64,000 nt of DNA from Glaciecola sp028401415 (GCF_028401415.2 NZ_CP171821.2:682001-746000); one strand, 5' to 3'. Counted from the first letter of the stretch, positions 54,179 through 63,356 are shown. Translations and numbers: made by a program. The notes: a model not told the origin generated them from the sequence alone.

Positions 54179-54667
54179 ATGAACTCACAAATCGCCAATA
54201 GATTAACAAATACTTCAGCCAACTTATCAAAGGTACAAAGCTCGTTTACCAAGTCATCAACGATGACGGCCAAAGGCCTCGATAATCAGTCGGTTTCGCA
54301 TGCAAACCTCAGGCGTCGTACAAAGACGATTAATCATCAATATGATTTCACCGAAATCCCAAGAAGTAACGTCAGTAATATCAATTTAAACTCTTCGTCT
54401 AATAAAAAGCGATGGATTGCGAATGTCTCGCAAAGCGTCAGAATATCAAAAGGAACTGAACGAGCAATCAACATCAAACACAGCGACAAATTTAGCCAGT
54501 ACGAACTTATCGTGCAGCTTCTAAAAGCTGAGAATTGCGATGTTATTTACTTTGATTGCCAATTATCTTCTAGCCAAATAGGCATTATTAAAATGCTGCA
54601 AATGTTTTCTAATACAGAGTTGGTGCATGCTCGCTTAGCTATGCAGTTCTCTCGAGAAGCATGTTAA
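54179..54667 (+). CDS. sulA: SulA-like SOS division inhibitor (diverged)
   Basis: 162-residue protein under a perfect LexA box with AGGAG 6 nt before its ATG. The first ~75 residues are Ser/Asn/Thr-rich and look disordered. The second half resembles the SulA core: RWIANVSQSVRISKGTERA against RWQLWLTPQQKLSREWVQA of E. coli, then YELIVQLLKAENCDVIYFD and a last NTELVHARL matching NAMGFIMR. SulA (169 aa in E. coli) binds FtsZ and blocks division after DNA damage. Identity is inferred from this pattern plus size and SOS control; similarity is weak. It sits alone after msrQ, not next to lexA. Confidence 0.65.
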   Translation: MNSQIANRLTNTSANLSKVQSSFTKSSTMTAKGLDNQSVSHANLRRRTKTINHQYDFTEIPRSNVSNINLNSSSNKKRWIANVSQSVRISKGTERAINIKHSDKFSQYELIVQLLKAENCDVIYFDCQLSSSQIGIIKMLQMFSNTELVHARLAMQFSREAC

Positions 54668-54703
54668 ATTAATCAAAGCAGGTAAATCTCAATGCTTAAG
54701 GCG

Positions 54704-55468
54704 TCAAGCATGAACGCGTACGCAGGTCCAAACACTTTCTGATGGTCGCGGATTCTCTTCGGTACCGCCTAGTGAGTGAAGTTGTCTTGTGTGAGGGTTT
54801 GTTTTTAAGTCTAAATAATCAACTTTGTAGGGCTCAAAGAGCACTGCAACAAAATATGGACTGGGATTACGTTTAATATAATTTGCATCTGCGTCGATTT
54901 GTTTCGAAGTAGCATGTGCTTTTCTATCAGGCTCTTGACCGTCCTGCGCATGTTCGCTATTCAAGCTTGTCTCGCTATCAGAACCCTCTATCACCATAGT
55001 AGTGAGAGCGCTGCAATCAGCGTCGTCGGCTTTGTATAGACTTTTTGGTGCTGGTACAAAAAAACCACCACGAGCGGTTGGTGAGAGATTTTGCCACTGC
55101 TCCATCAATACTGCCTTCGGCTTCTTATCGAACGACGGTTTATAGTCGTTGATAAATACAATTTCCCCGTTTTGCTTAGCTAGCATAGACACATGGCACG
55201 AAATTCGATACTGCTCACGGGTTTTAGCGAAATACCAGTGCAATTGTGTATGATAGTTGTTCTGCCAGTGCATGACTTTATCGCTTCTCATGTCAGTGAC
55301 CGATGCGAGTAAATTTGTGTCATCGATAAACTGTCGAAACACCATTGTCCTAAGTGTAGGAAGACCTTTAAGGGAGGTCGATGCGACTTGAAAATACTTT
55401 GCCTCGGGCTTACTTCGGTGCAGATGCAAACTTCTCACCAGTTGTTGACGCCATGAAGGGTAATGCAC
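54704..55468 (-). CDS. Pyridoxamine 5'-phosphate oxidase-like FMN protein
   Basis: 254-residue protein resembling the Alr4036 group of pyridoxamine-phosphate-oxidase-like (split barrel) flavoproteins. The N-terminus WRQQLVRSLHLHRSKPEAKYFQVAS and the MVFRQFIDDTNLLASVTDMRSDKV block mark the FMN-binding part. A poorly conserved acidic insertion (about 165-200) precedes the C-terminal WTCVRVHA-like end, which recalls the RLxP terminus of PNPOx enzymes. Substrate unknown. It overlaps tatD by one base and is its downstream partner on the minus strand. Confidence 0.8.
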   Translation of the reverse strand: MHYPSWRQQLVRSLHLHRSKPEAKYFQVASTSLKGLPTLRTMVFRQFIDDTNLLASVTDMRSDKVMHWQNNYHTQLHWYFAKTREQYRISCHVSMLAKQNGEIVFINDYKPSFDKKPKAVLMEQWQNLSPTARGGFFVPAPKSLYKADDADCSALTTMVIEGSDSETSLNSEHAQDGQEPDRKAHATSKQIDADANYIKRNPSPYFVAVLFEPYKVDYLDLKTNPHTRQLHSLGGTEENPRPSESVWTCVRVHA

Positions 55469-56283
55469 TAGCGTCTGTATTCCTGCAAGAACGCTTCTCT
55501 AGAATCAATCGGTGTGCGATTAATGCGAGAGAATAAGCGGTAGAAATTTTCAGTGGTTACGTGGGCAAGCTCATCTGTGCTCATGCCTTTTAGCTCGGCC
55601 ACAAACTCCCCCACTCTTTTGACATATTTTGGCTGATTTTCTTTGCCTCGATATGGCGTGGGCGCTAACCAAGGTGAATCAGTTTCAATCAACAGTTTGT
55701 CTAATGGAATGTGTTTTACCGTGTCTTGAAGCTCTTTCGCCGAATTGAATGTGACAATTCCCGATATAGATATGTATATCCCTAATTCAATTGCCGCCTG
55801 AGCCATTTCCAAAGATTCGGTGAAACAATGCAACACTGCACCTGTTTTAACATCGTAGTGCTCGTTCAATAAGCTCAATGTATCTTGTTGAGCAGCGCGT
55901 GTATGTATAATAAGGGGCTTCTCGACCACATTTGCAGCTTTAATGTGGTCAACAAATGACTGCAGCTGCACCTCTTTGGTTTCTGCGCTGTAATAATAGT
56001 CCAATCCAGTCTCACCAACCGCGATAACATCATCTCGTTTCACGTGGCTAAGTAAGGTTTGATAGTCGCACGCATCTTCCTGGTGCAGTGGATGAACTCC
56101 GCAGCTCATGGATACGTTTGGAAAATGCGCCACTTTGTCTCGCATCGCCTCAAATTCTTTTACTGATACAGAAACACAAAGCATATGTTCAACTTTATTC
56201 GCCAAAGCATCGTCAACAATGCTTTCAAGCTCAGTATCTGCATGTTTTAGTCTATCTAAATGACAATGAGAATCTACAAACAT
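55468..56283 (-). CDS. ycfH: TatD-family metal-dependent hydrolase (YcfH type)
   Basis: 271-residue TIM-barrel hydrolase of the TatD DNase family. The metal motif MFVDSHCHLDR (His6 and His8) opens the protein; GETGLDYYYSAETKEVQLQSF, PLIIHTRAAQQDTL, VLHCFTES and IETDSPWLAPTPYRGKENQP are all conserved. Position after holB in the fab-tmk-holB run marks it as the YcfH paralogue, not TatD itself. Members have 3'-5' DNase or D-aminoacyl-tRNA deacylase activities; the role here is not certain. Confidence 0.92.
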   Translation of the reverse strand: MFVDSHCHLDRLKHADTELESIVDDALANKVEHMLCVSVSVKEFEAMRDKVAHFPNVSMSCGVHPLHQEDACDYQTLLSHVKRDDVIAVGETGLDYYYSAETKEVQLQSFVDHIKAANVVEKPLIIHTRAAQQDTLSLLNEHYDVKTGAVLHCFTESLEMAQAAIELGIYISISGIVTFNSAKELQDTVKHIPLDKLLIETDSPWLAPTPYRGKENQPKYVKRVGEFVAELKGMSTDELAHVTTENFYRLFSRINRTPIDSREAFLQEYRR

Positions 56284-56329
56284 TCATATCCTCAAAATAT
56301 ATCCTAAATGAAAATCTTGATTGAAAAAG

Positions 56330-57310
56330 TTAAGGCACCTTTGAAAACAAGGCAGACAAAATCAGCACCTTGTTTAAGCCTGCTTGACGTAATTTTTTCC
56401 CTGCACGAGTTGCCTCATCATAGAGGCTCATCCAGTTAGTACCCACAACTTCTCTATTTTGGTCAATTGTAGATTGAAGCGCTTGGCTCAAGCGCAGCAA
56501 AGCCAGTTGAGACGTCCAATTAACAGCCTCTTGTGCGCTGTCTTGCCATTTTCTAGCAAGGGCTTCTGCACTTAAGCTGCCGCTAGATAACTCAGAAAAA
56601 TCTTGCTTGAACGCTGCGTACGACATATTGGCTGCGGTATTGCTTGAGCCATCATTTTTGTCTGTAGCAGCTAAAAAACTTATCGGTGAATGTTGATACG
56701 CGGCCAACTCATCTTTTGTTGGTAAGCGTGAGGGCGCTACGCCAATCTCACGCAAATAATCAATGCTTTGCTCATAGCTTGGACGTGTAACCCTTACTTT
56801 TTCACATCGGCTTAAAATTGTCGCGAGAATATACTGAACCGCATGCGTGCTTAATACCAAAAAGGTATGCGCAGTTGGCTCCTCTAGTGTTTTAAGTAAG
56901 GCATTGCTCGCAGATTCACTCATACGCTCAATATCTTGTATCAGAACGACTTTATTACCCCCTAATTGCGCCGTTTTATTGACTTGCTCAATTGCAATGC
57001 GCACTGCATCCACGCCTATCTGCGTTTTTTCGGTGCTTACCTCATGAAAATCGGGGTGAGACTGTGCATTAAACAACATGCATGACTTACATCTATTGCA
57101 AGCCTGACTGTTATCTGTCCCTAAACACAATACTTTTTTAGATAGCGCCACCGCTAATGCATTTCCTGACCCATTAGGTTCATCCACACAGAGTATGGCG
57201 TGATGCAAAGTATTGTCTTTGAGCCTTTGAGCAAAATCCTCGAGCTGTGGCTTGAGCCAAGGATATAGCTTTTCCTTGTCCATATCGTGATTAGTATCTT
57301 GCGTGCTCAT
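56330..57310 (-). CDS. holB: DNA polymerase III subunit delta'
   Basis: Delta' is a core subunit of the clamp loader. The 326 residues show the zinc module with Cys62, Cys71, Cys74 and Cys77 (CNRCKSCML), IGVDAVRIAIEQV, VVLIQDIERMSESASNALLKTLEEP and the arginine region ILSRCEKVRV. As in other delta' proteins, the P-loop is degenerate (NGSGNALA). The start overlaps the tmk stop by 4 bases (ATGA). The C-terminal half is more divergent than usual. Confidence 0.94.
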   Translation of the reverse strand: MSTQDTNHDMDKEKLYPWLKPQLEDFAQRLKDNTLHHAILCVDEPNGSGNALAVALSKKVLCLGTDNSQACNRCKSCMLFNAQSHPDFHEVSTEKTQIGVDAVRIAIEQVNKTAQLGGNKVVLIQDIERMSESASNALLKTLEEPTAHTFLVLSTHAVQYILATILSRCEKVRVTRPSYEQSIDYLREIGVAPSRLPTKDELAAYQHSPISFLAATDKNDGSSNTAANMSYAAFKQDFSELSSGSLSAEALARKWQDSAQEAVNWTSQLALLRLSQALQSTIDQNREVVGTNWMSLYDEATRAGKKLRQAGLNKVLILSALFSKVP

Positions 57311-57939
57311 GAAACACCTTGAGTAGTGATAAATGCCTCCAAGGCAGCCACGGCTTGCTCTTGTACAACGTCAATTGCCTGAGAAGCATCGATACTGACG
57401 GCGTTTTCCATATCAGCAATCATTCGTTGATAACACTGGCGTGCGCGCTGAAAAAACGCTATACCAGACTGCTCAATCCGGTCTAGCTCACCTCTTGTGC
57501 GCGCGCGCTCTAGTCCCAACACAGGGTCAATATCCAAATATAGGGTGAAGTCAGGCACAAAATCACCCAAGGTCATGCGCCTAAGAGTACGAAGACTCTC
57601 GATTGGAATGCCGCGACCGCCTCCCTGATAGGCAACAGATGATAAGTCATGTCGGTCACCAAGTACCCATCTCCCTTGATTTAGGGCAGGCTTAATCACG
57701 TTTTCTACCAACTGACTCCGGGCAGCGTACATCAGTAGCAATTCAGTTTCCTGAGTTACCCTTTCTCCTTGCCAATCGTGTTTGACACAATCACGAATAG
57801 CCTCTGCCATTGGTGTTCCGCCAGGTTCACGCGTTAATTCAACAGCTATGGAATGAGAATCAAGCACGCGCTTTAGGGCATCAATAACGCTACTCTTTCC
57901 AGCGCCTTCAAGCCCTTCAACCACTACAAATGCTGCCAC
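57307..57939 (-). CDS. tmk: Thymidylate kinase
   Basis: Tmk phosphorylates dTMP to dTDP. The 210 residues begin MAAFVVVEGLEGAGKSS, with the P-loop GLEGAGKS at 9-16, the DR motif in LGDRHDLSSVAYQG and the substrate region TREPGGTPMAEAIRD. The LID region (about 145-155) has ERARTRGELDRIE. It sits between mltG (11-bp gap) and holB (4-base overlap), the conserved order. Confidence 0.96.
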   Translation of the reverse strand: MAAFVVVEGLEGAGKSSVIDALKRVLDSHSIAVELTREPGGTPMAEAIRDCVKHDWQGERVTQETELLLMYAARSQLVENVIKPALNQGRWVLGDRHDLSSVAYQGGGRGIPIESLRTLRRMTLGDFVPDFTLYLDIDPVLGLERARTRGELDRIEQSGIAFFQRARQCYQRMIADMENAVSIDASQAIDVVQEQAVAALEAFITTQGVS

Positions 57940-57950
57940 GCTAATACCTC

Positions 57951-59036
57951 TTATTGATTCAACTGATATTCAGCAACGGCTTGATTATGCTCCTCAAGCG
58001 TTTCAGAGAACTGATGACTTCCATCGCCTTTTGAAACAAAGTACAAATAATCGGTCAATTCAGGCTGCACTGCTGCATATAAAGACGGTTTACCAGCCAT
58101 CGCAATTGGCGTGGGCGGCAAGCCGTCAATCCGATACGTATTATACGCCGTTTTCTCTCTTAAATGCGCTCTTGTAATATCACCATCAAAGCTTTCACCA
58201 ATACCGTAAATAACGGTGGGGTCAGTTTGCAGGCGCATGCCAAGCTCGAGCCTATTGCTAAACACGCCTGCAATGACGCCACGCTCAACGGGTAGCCCAG
58301 TCTCTTTTTCAATAATTGACGCAAGAATAAGTGCTTCATAAGGCGTCGCTATCGGAATATCTTGATACCGAGCATTCCAGGCGATATCTAACTCTCTATC
58401 CATGGCTTTAAAGGCTCTCGTTAGAATTGAAAGTGCCGAATCCTGATATTCATAAAAGTAGGTATCTGCTAGCAAGCATCCTTCGATAGAACGACGCTCG
58501 TTTTGACAAAAACTACGCGATAAATCGATATTCAGTGCGGCATGGATCTGCTCATACACCTGTTCAATTGGCGCAATGTCTTGCTGTAGGCTAGAAATAA
58601 GGCTTAATGCCTCCAACCATTCGCGTATAGTTTGTCCTTCTACCAGCATCAAGGAAAATTGCGTCTGCTGGCCATCTGCTATTCGCTGATAAAGATCGGA
58701 AACACTGATTGACGTCGCTTCCTGCTGCTGAGTCTTTGTCAAATATGCAAGGTCAAAGCGATAATAACCTATCTTCACCTGATTGAACTGCGGATTAAGT
58801 CGAATCCATATTTTGAAGAGAATATCACTAAAATCTTCTCTGGCTGAAAGCTTGTTTTCTCGAAGTTCGCGCCATACTGTGGAAGCAGTATGCCCCTTTC
58901 TCACTTGAATGACCGTCGCTTCTCTTAAATCTATTTGCAGCTCGCCAATTTGCGTCGCTTTGTAATAAACAACGGCACCTGCAATGCACATAAGCGTAGC
59001 AAACAGTAAAGCCGATACTATCAGCTTTTTAAGCAT
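57951..59036 (-). CDS. mltG: MltG, endolytic murein transglycosylase
   Basis: MltG is an inner-membrane enzyme that cuts nascent peptidoglycan and helps set glycan length. The 361-residue protein has one N-terminal helix (about 5-25), a LysM-like subdomain, and the YceG domain with the catalytic Glu in LASIIEKETGLPVERGVIAGVF, followed by MRLQTDPTVIYGIG and YNTYRIDGLPPTPIAMAG. It starts directly after the pabC stop (59036/59037) and lies before tmk. Confidence 0.94.
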   Translation of the reverse strand: MLKKLIVSALLFATLMCIAGAVVYYKATQIGELQIDLREATVIQVRKGHTASTVWRELRENKLSAREDFSDILFKIWIRLNPQFNQVKIGYYRFDLAYLTKTQQQEATSISVSDLYQRIADGQQTQFSLMLVEGQTIREWLEALSLISSLQQDIAPIEQVYEQIHAALNIDLSRSFCQNERRSIEGCLLADTYFYEYQDSALSILTRAFKAMDRELDIAWNARYQDIPIATPYEALILASIIEKETGLPVERGVIAGVFSNRLELGMRLQTDPTVIYGIGESFDGDITRAHLREKTAYNTYRIDGLPPTPIAMAGKPSLYAAVQPELTDYLYFVSKGDGSHQFSETLEEHNQAVAEYQLNQ

Positions 59037-59888
59037 TTAAGCATGCTCCAATAAAGTGTCTAAAAAGGGGTTGATGATATCTTGCAGCTGCGTATCTAAA
59101 TTGACTTTTTTATTGTCAATATAAAGAGATGAAACTGGCACTACGCCTTTAACGGCATTAGTAAGCAGTAGCGCATCTATATATTTGAACTGGGATGCAT
59201 GGTGGGAGGCAACATTGATTGAAAACTTTCGTTCCACCTGGCTTTGGGTATTCAAATACGACATCAAAGCATCTCGCATTAGGCCTCTTACACCAACATT
59301 CGCCAAAGAAGGTGTAAACCACGCCCCGCCTAAGCGATAGAATATGTTAGATGAGGTAGCCTCGATAACCTGTTGACGGGCATCACACAATAGCAAATCG
59401 TCGCACCCTAAGACCGACAGCTCTTGCTTCGCAGTAACTTGAGCTAATCGATTATTGTGCTTTAAGCCGCCAAGCGTGTCGTGCTCTGGCAAGGTAATTG
59501 CGCTAATGTTGACTTGTTCTATATTATTAAAAGTTCGAATATTTGATGTTGCATGCGTAGTGATGATGCACACGGGTCGCTCTTGCTCTGGCACTTGGTA
59601 ACCTCGGCCACCAGCGCCTCGAGATATAATGATCTTGATAACATGAAACGGACACTGCTTTGAACAAACGTCAGTGGCAGTCTGTGTCACTTTAGTGACC
59701 AGAGCATCCCAGTCTGCAAAGCCAATCTTTAGGCGCTCACACGCATTTTGCAAACGTTGAATATGAGCCTCAAATAAGACCACTCGCCCGTTTTCAACAT
59801 ACATGCTGGTAAATGACGCATCGCCATATTGCGCGCTTCGATCTGCACTATCAATAAACTGAGGGTTAACATGAATCTGGCTAGTCAT
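59037..59888 (-). CDS. pabC: Aminodeoxychorismate lyase
   Basis: PabC, a fold-type IV PLP enzyme, turns 4-amino-4-deoxychorismate into p-aminobenzoate and pyruvate for folate synthesis. The 283 residues include the PLP lysine in LGGLKHNNRLAQVTAKQEL, the DLLLCDARQQVIEATSSNIF segment and VGVRGLMRDALM near the C-terminal third. It lies between fabF (about 23 bp) and mltG (adjacent). The branched-chain aminotransferase family shares the fold; position in the fab-pabC-mltG run decides the name. Confidence 0.93.
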   Translation of the reverse strand: MTSQIHVNPQFIDSADRSAQYGDASFTSMYVENGRVVLFEAHIQRLQNACERLKIGFADWDALVTKVTQTATDVCSKQCPFHVIKIIISRGAGGRGYQVPEQERPVCIITTHATSNIRTFNNIEQVNISAITLPEHDTLGGLKHNNRLAQVTAKQELSVLGCDDLLLCDARQQVIEATSSNIFYRLGGAWFTPSLANVGVRGLMRDALMSYLNTQSQVERKFSINVASHHASQFKYIDALLLTNAVKGVVPVSSLYIDNKKVNLDTQLQDIINPFLDTLLEHA

Positions 59889-59911
59889 ACGCGCGCAGTT
59901 TCTTTCATGTA

Positions 59912-61150
59912 CTACGGCTTTTTAAACAGCAAAGACCCATTTGTACCGCCAAAACCAAAAGAATTACACAATGCAAATTCACCTTGTATGCTAGCGGCCT
60001 GATTCGCCACAAAATCCAAGTCGCAACCCTCTCCAGGCTCATCCAAGTTGATTGTAGGTGGCGCCATCTGGTCTCGTAAGGCAAGTATTGTAAAGATTGA
60101 CTCAACTGAACCTGCGGCCCCTAGCAAGTGGCCAACCATTGATTTGGTGGAACTCACTTTGAGTGAATGTGCATGCTCACCAAAAACGCGCTTTATTGCA
60201 CTTACTTCAACCACATCTCCTGCCGGAGTGGATGTACCGTGGGCGTTTATATACGCTATCTTCTCAGGCGCAATGCCTGAATCGTTGATTGCATTGCTCA
60301 TCGCGTCTGCCGCGCCTTCACCATCTGGTGAGGGAGATGTCATATGGTGCGCATCTCCACTCATACCAAAACCGACTACTTCTGCATAAATATGCGCGCC
60401 TCTCGCCACCGCGCTATCATACTCCTCAAGCATGACAACACCCGCACCTTCGCCCATCACAAATCCATCTCGGTCTTTATCCCAAGGACGACTGGCCTTT
60501 TCAGGTGCATCATTATTGGTTGATAATGCTCTGGCCGAACCAAAACCAGCTATTGCCAGAGGCGAAATACTAGATTCCGCCCCGCCCGCGAGCATGGCGT
60601 CAGCGTCGCCATAAGCAATGGTTCTCGCTGCCACACCAATGTTATGAACACCTGTTGTACAAGCTGTCACCACATTGAGGTTAGGGCCTTTGAGCCCTTC
60701 CATAATAGATAGAAAGCCGGAAATCATATTGGTAATTGTAGAAGGCACAAAAAAGGGAGAAACGCGTTTTGCGCCACTGTTTAAGAGCTTTTTATGATTC
60801 TCTTCAATCAGCGTTAAACCACCGATTCCCGATCCTATAGTAACGCCGACTCGCTTAGCGTTTTGTTCCGTAATAACCAAGCCGGAGTCTTTCAGCGCCT
60901 GCATACCCGCCGCAATACCCAATTGGATAAAGCGATCCATCTTTTTGGTTTCTTTTTTAGGGATATAGGTTTCCACGTCAAAGTCTTTCACTTCGCCAGC
61001 AAAGCGAGTATTGAACTCAGATGCATCAAAGTGCGTTATTGGGGCTATTCCGCTCTTACCTGCGAGAATATTAGACCAAGTTGAATCAATGCTAGCACCC
61101 AAAGGTGAAAGCATACCCAGACCAGTCACAACAACACGACGTTTAGACAC
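59912..61150 (-). CDS. fabF: 3-oxoacyl-ACP synthase II
   Basis: FabF elongates acyl-ACP chains, including palmitoleoyl-ACP, in type II fatty acid synthesis. The 412 residues show the nucleophile Cys in VVTACTTGVHNIG, the His motifs in NAHGTSTPAGDVVE and SSTKSMVGHLLGAAG, and the C-terminal NSFGFGGTNGSLLFKKP. It begins MSKRRVVVTGLGMLSPLG as in the family. A strong terminator lies between acpP and fabF, so fabF is probably read from partial read-through or its own start. Confidence 0.96.
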   Translation of the reverse strand: MSKRRVVVTGLGMLSPLGASIDSTWSNILAGKSGIAPITHFDASEFNTRFAGEVKDFDVETYIPKKETKKMDRFIQLGIAAGMQALKDSGLVITEQNAKRVGVTIGSGIGGLTLIEENHKKLLNSGAKRVSPFFVPSTITNMISGFLSIMEGLKGPNLNVVTACTTGVHNIGVAARTIAYGDADAMLAGGAESSISPLAIAGFGSARALSTNNDAPEKASRPWDKDRDGFVMGEGAGVVMLEEYDSAVARGAHIYAEVVGFGMSGDAHHMTSPSPDGEGAADAMSNAINDSGIAPEKIAYINAHGTSTPAGDVVEVSAIKRVFGEHAHSLKVSSTKSMVGHLLGAAGSVESIFTILALRDQMAPPTINLDEPGEGCDLDFVANQAASIQGEFALCNSFGFGGTNGSLLFKKP

Positions 61151-61222
61151 AGTAAACTCCTAAGGTAGACCAAAGTAAAAGATAAAAAAGAGTGGTGAAG
61201 TCACAATTTATGAAGCGATAGA

Positions 61223-61253
61223 AACGAAAAAACGGCTCAAAAAGAGCCGTTTT
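61223..61253 (-). terminator. Terminator after acpP
   Basis: A 10-bp stem (61229-61238 with 61244-61253, 5-nt A/T loop) is followed by T residues on the minus strand. It lies just past the acpP stop, ahead of fabF, and would let acpP be made in excess of the downstream genes. Confidence 0.85.
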
Positions 61254-61266
61254 CTGTAGATACTGA

Positions 61267-61506
61267 TTACGCGTCTTTATTAGCGTTAATGTAATCAACA
61301 GCTGACTGAACGGTAGTGATTTTTTCCGCTTCTTCGTCAGGGATTTCTGTGTCGAACTCTTCTTCTAGAGCCATCACAAGCTCAACGGTGTCCAACGAAT
61401 CTGCTCCTAAATCATCGACAAAAGACGCTTCGGATTTAACTTCGTCTTCTTTCACACCCAACTGCTCTACGATGATCTTTTTTACGCGTTCTTCGATGTT
61501 ACTCAT
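61267..61506 (-). CDS. acpP: Acyl carrier protein
   Basis: AcpP carries growing acyl chains on a phosphopantetheine arm. It has 79 residues, very acidic, with the attachment Ser in FVDDLGADSLDTVELVMALEE. AAGG lies before the ATG at 61506. It has its own promoter (TTGCAT, 17 nt, TACACT) in the 175-bp gap after fabG and a terminator right after it, in line with high expression. It sits between fabG and fabF, the standard order. Confidence 0.98.
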   Translation of the reverse strand: MSNIEERVKKIIVEQLGVKEDEVKSEASFVDDLGADSLDTVELVMALEEEFDTEIPDEEAEKITTVQSAVDYINANKDA

Positions 61507-61552
61507 AATTACAGGTTTCCTTTGCTTACCTTGTTATTAAATTATCTTCGCT

Positions 61553-61581
61553 AGTGTATTGCCCTAACAAAGACCATGCAA
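61553..61581 (-). promoter_or_regulatory. acpP promoter
   Basis: On the minus strand TTGCAT (61576-61581) and TACACT (61553-61558) are separated by 17 nt, a good sigma-70 match about 45-75 bp upstream of the acpP ATG. Confidence 0.65.
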
Positions 61582-61601
61582 GTCTAAGTATTCAATTAAT
61601 C

Positions 61602-61616
61602 TGTGGTCAAACCACA
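61602..61616. promoter_or_regulatory. Palindrome upstream of the acpP promoter
   Basis: TGTGGTCAAACCACA has two 6-bp arms around CAA and lies about 20 bp upstream of the acpP -35. Its form and place suit an operator. It resembles FadR-type sites only loosely, so the binding protein is unknown. Confidence 0.35.
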
Positions 61617-61681
61617 ATTTAGAAAAAAATCAGCCAAATATGACTCATAAATAAATACCAATACCAAACAGCAATTGGGCG

Positions 61682-62419
61682 CTAGGCCATATGCATACCG
61701 CCATTCACGTGAATGGTTTCACCGGTAACATATGCCGCAGCATCACTACATAAAAAACCAACCGCGGCTGCAATTTCAGCAGGCTGACCTAAGCGATTGG
61801 CTGGAATATCAGCAAAAATAGCTTGTTTTTGTTCGTCGGTAAGGCTTCTGGTCATGTCGGTATCTATAAAACCTGGCGATACAACATTTACGGTAATCCC
61901 GCGCGAAGCTATCTCTCTGGCCATTGATTTACTAAAGCCAATCACAGCGGCTTTTGCCGCAGCATAATTCGCCTGCCCAGAATTACCCGTAGAGCCAACA
62001 ACTGAACCAACTGAAACGATTCGGCCATTTTTCTTTTTCATCATGCCGCGCATGACCGCTTTTGATAGCTTGAAAACCGACGTAAGGTTGGTTTGCATAA
62101 TGTCATTCCACTCTTCGTCCTTCATGCGCATTAGCAAGTTATCGCGAGTAATGCCAGCGTTGTTGATAAGAATATCAGGCGCGCCAAACTGTTCGTTAAT
62201 ATCTGCAAGCACTTGCTTAATTGAATCGTCTTCTGTGACATTTAATCGCATACCTTTGCCATTATCGCCAATGTAGGCAGAAATAGCGTCAGCGCCCTTT
62301 TCGCTTGTGGCTGTACCCACAACCGTTGCACCTTGAGCAATTAGCTGCTGCGCAATTGCTTTACCAATACCACGGCTTGCGCCAGTGACTAGCGCAACCT
62401 TTCCACTTAAATCAAACAC
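61682..62419 (-). CDS. fabG: 3-oxoacyl-ACP reductase
   Basis: FabG reduces 3-oxoacyl-ACP with NADPH. The 245-residue short-chain dehydrogenase has the cofactor loop TGASRGIGKAIAQ, NNAGITRDNLLMRMKDEEW, the catalytic Ser in VSVGSVVGSTGN and the YxxxK pair in NYAAAKAAVIGFSKSMARE, then VSPGFIDTDMT. It lies 9 bp after fabD and 175 bp before acpP on the minus strand. Confidence 0.97.
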   Translation of the reverse strand: MFDLSGKVALVTGASRGIGKAIAQQLIAQGATVVGTATSEKGADAISAYIGDNGKGMRLNVTEDDSIKQVLADINEQFGAPDILINNAGITRDNLLMRMKDEEWNDIMQTNLTSVFKLSKAVMRGMMKKKNGRIVSVGSVVGSTGNSGQANYAAAKAAVIGFSKSMAREIASRGITVNVVSPGFIDTDMTRSLTDEQKQAIFADIPANRLGQPAEIAAAVGFLCSDAAAYVTGETIHVNGGMHMA

Positions 62420-62428
62420 AATAGCTCC

Positions 62429-63346
62429 TTACAAATCTGAACTTGAATTAAACGACGACAGCGCTAAGCTTTTGTCGATGCGTTTGTTGAGACCCGATAA
62501 AACCTTGCCAGGCCCTACCTCGATGATGCTGTCAACGCCTTGCTCCGCTAAGTATTGCACTGTCTCAGTCCAGCGAACAGGACTGTACAACTGCTTGACC
62601 AGTGCGTGCTTGATTTCATTTGCGCCACTTTCAACCGCGACATCGACATTGTTCACAACCTTGATTTGAGGCGTCTGAAACGGCATATCGTCAAGCAATT
62701 GAGCGAGTTCATCAGCCGCACTTTTCATCAAAGCACAATGAGACGGTACACTTACCGCCAAGGGCAATGCGCGCTTAGCACCAGCCGCCTTACATGCTTC
62801 TCCAGCCGTTTGCGTGGCCTCTTTGTTGCCCGCAATCACAATTTGACCTGGCGAATTAAAATTAACCGGCGCCACCACCTGATTCATTTCACTGGCAGTA
62901 TCTTGGCATATTTGTGAGATGATATCGTCATCTAAACCAATAATGGCATACATCGCCCCAGTTCCGGCAGGAACAGCGCTTTGCATAAACTTACCACGCG
63001 CTTCAACGAGCTTTACCGCTTTATTAAGTTCCACTACCTGTGCAGCCACTAACGCAGAGTATTCACCTAGACTATGACCGGCGAGATATTCTACCGAAAG
63101 CTCTTTTTCAGACGTCAACACACGCCAAGCAGCAATGCTGGCGGTCAATAGTGCTGGTTGTGTAATGTGTGTTTGATTTAATTTATCGACATCGTCACTT
63201 TGGGTAAGTGCCCATAAATCATATGAAAGCGCTTCTGATGCCTCTTCAAACGTGGTTTTAACAGATGGAAAATTCTCGGCCAAGTCAGCCAGCATACCCA
63301 CTGACTGAGAGCCCTGCCCCGGAAAGACGCAAGCTAATCGACTCAT
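62429..63346 (-). CDS. fabD: Malonyl-CoA:ACP transacylase
   Basis: FabD moves malonyl groups from CoA to ACP. The 305-residue product begins MSRLACVFPGQGSQSVGML; AAGGAA 6 nt upstream supports the ATG at 63346. The nucleophile Ser lies in LAGHSLGEYSALVAA, with the His partner in VSVPSHCALMKSAAD and QLYSPVRWTETVQYL further on. It is between fabH (10-bp gap) and fabG. Confidence 0.97.
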   Translation of the reverse strand: MSRLACVFPGQGSQSVGMLADLAENFPSVKTTFEEASEALSYDLWALTQSDDVDKLNQTHITQPALLTASIAAWRVLTSEKELSVEYLAGHSLGEYSALVAAQVVELNKAVKLVEARGKFMQSAVPAGTGAMYAIIGLDDDIISQICQDTASEMNQVVAPVNFNSPGQIVIAGNKEATQTAGEACKAAGAKRALPLAVSVPSHCALMKSAADELAQLLDDMPFQTPQIKVVNNVDVAVESGANEIKHALVKQLYSPVRWTETVQYLAEQGVDSIIEVGPGKVLSGLNKRIDKSLALSSFNSSSDL

Positions 63347-63356
63347 AAACAATTCC

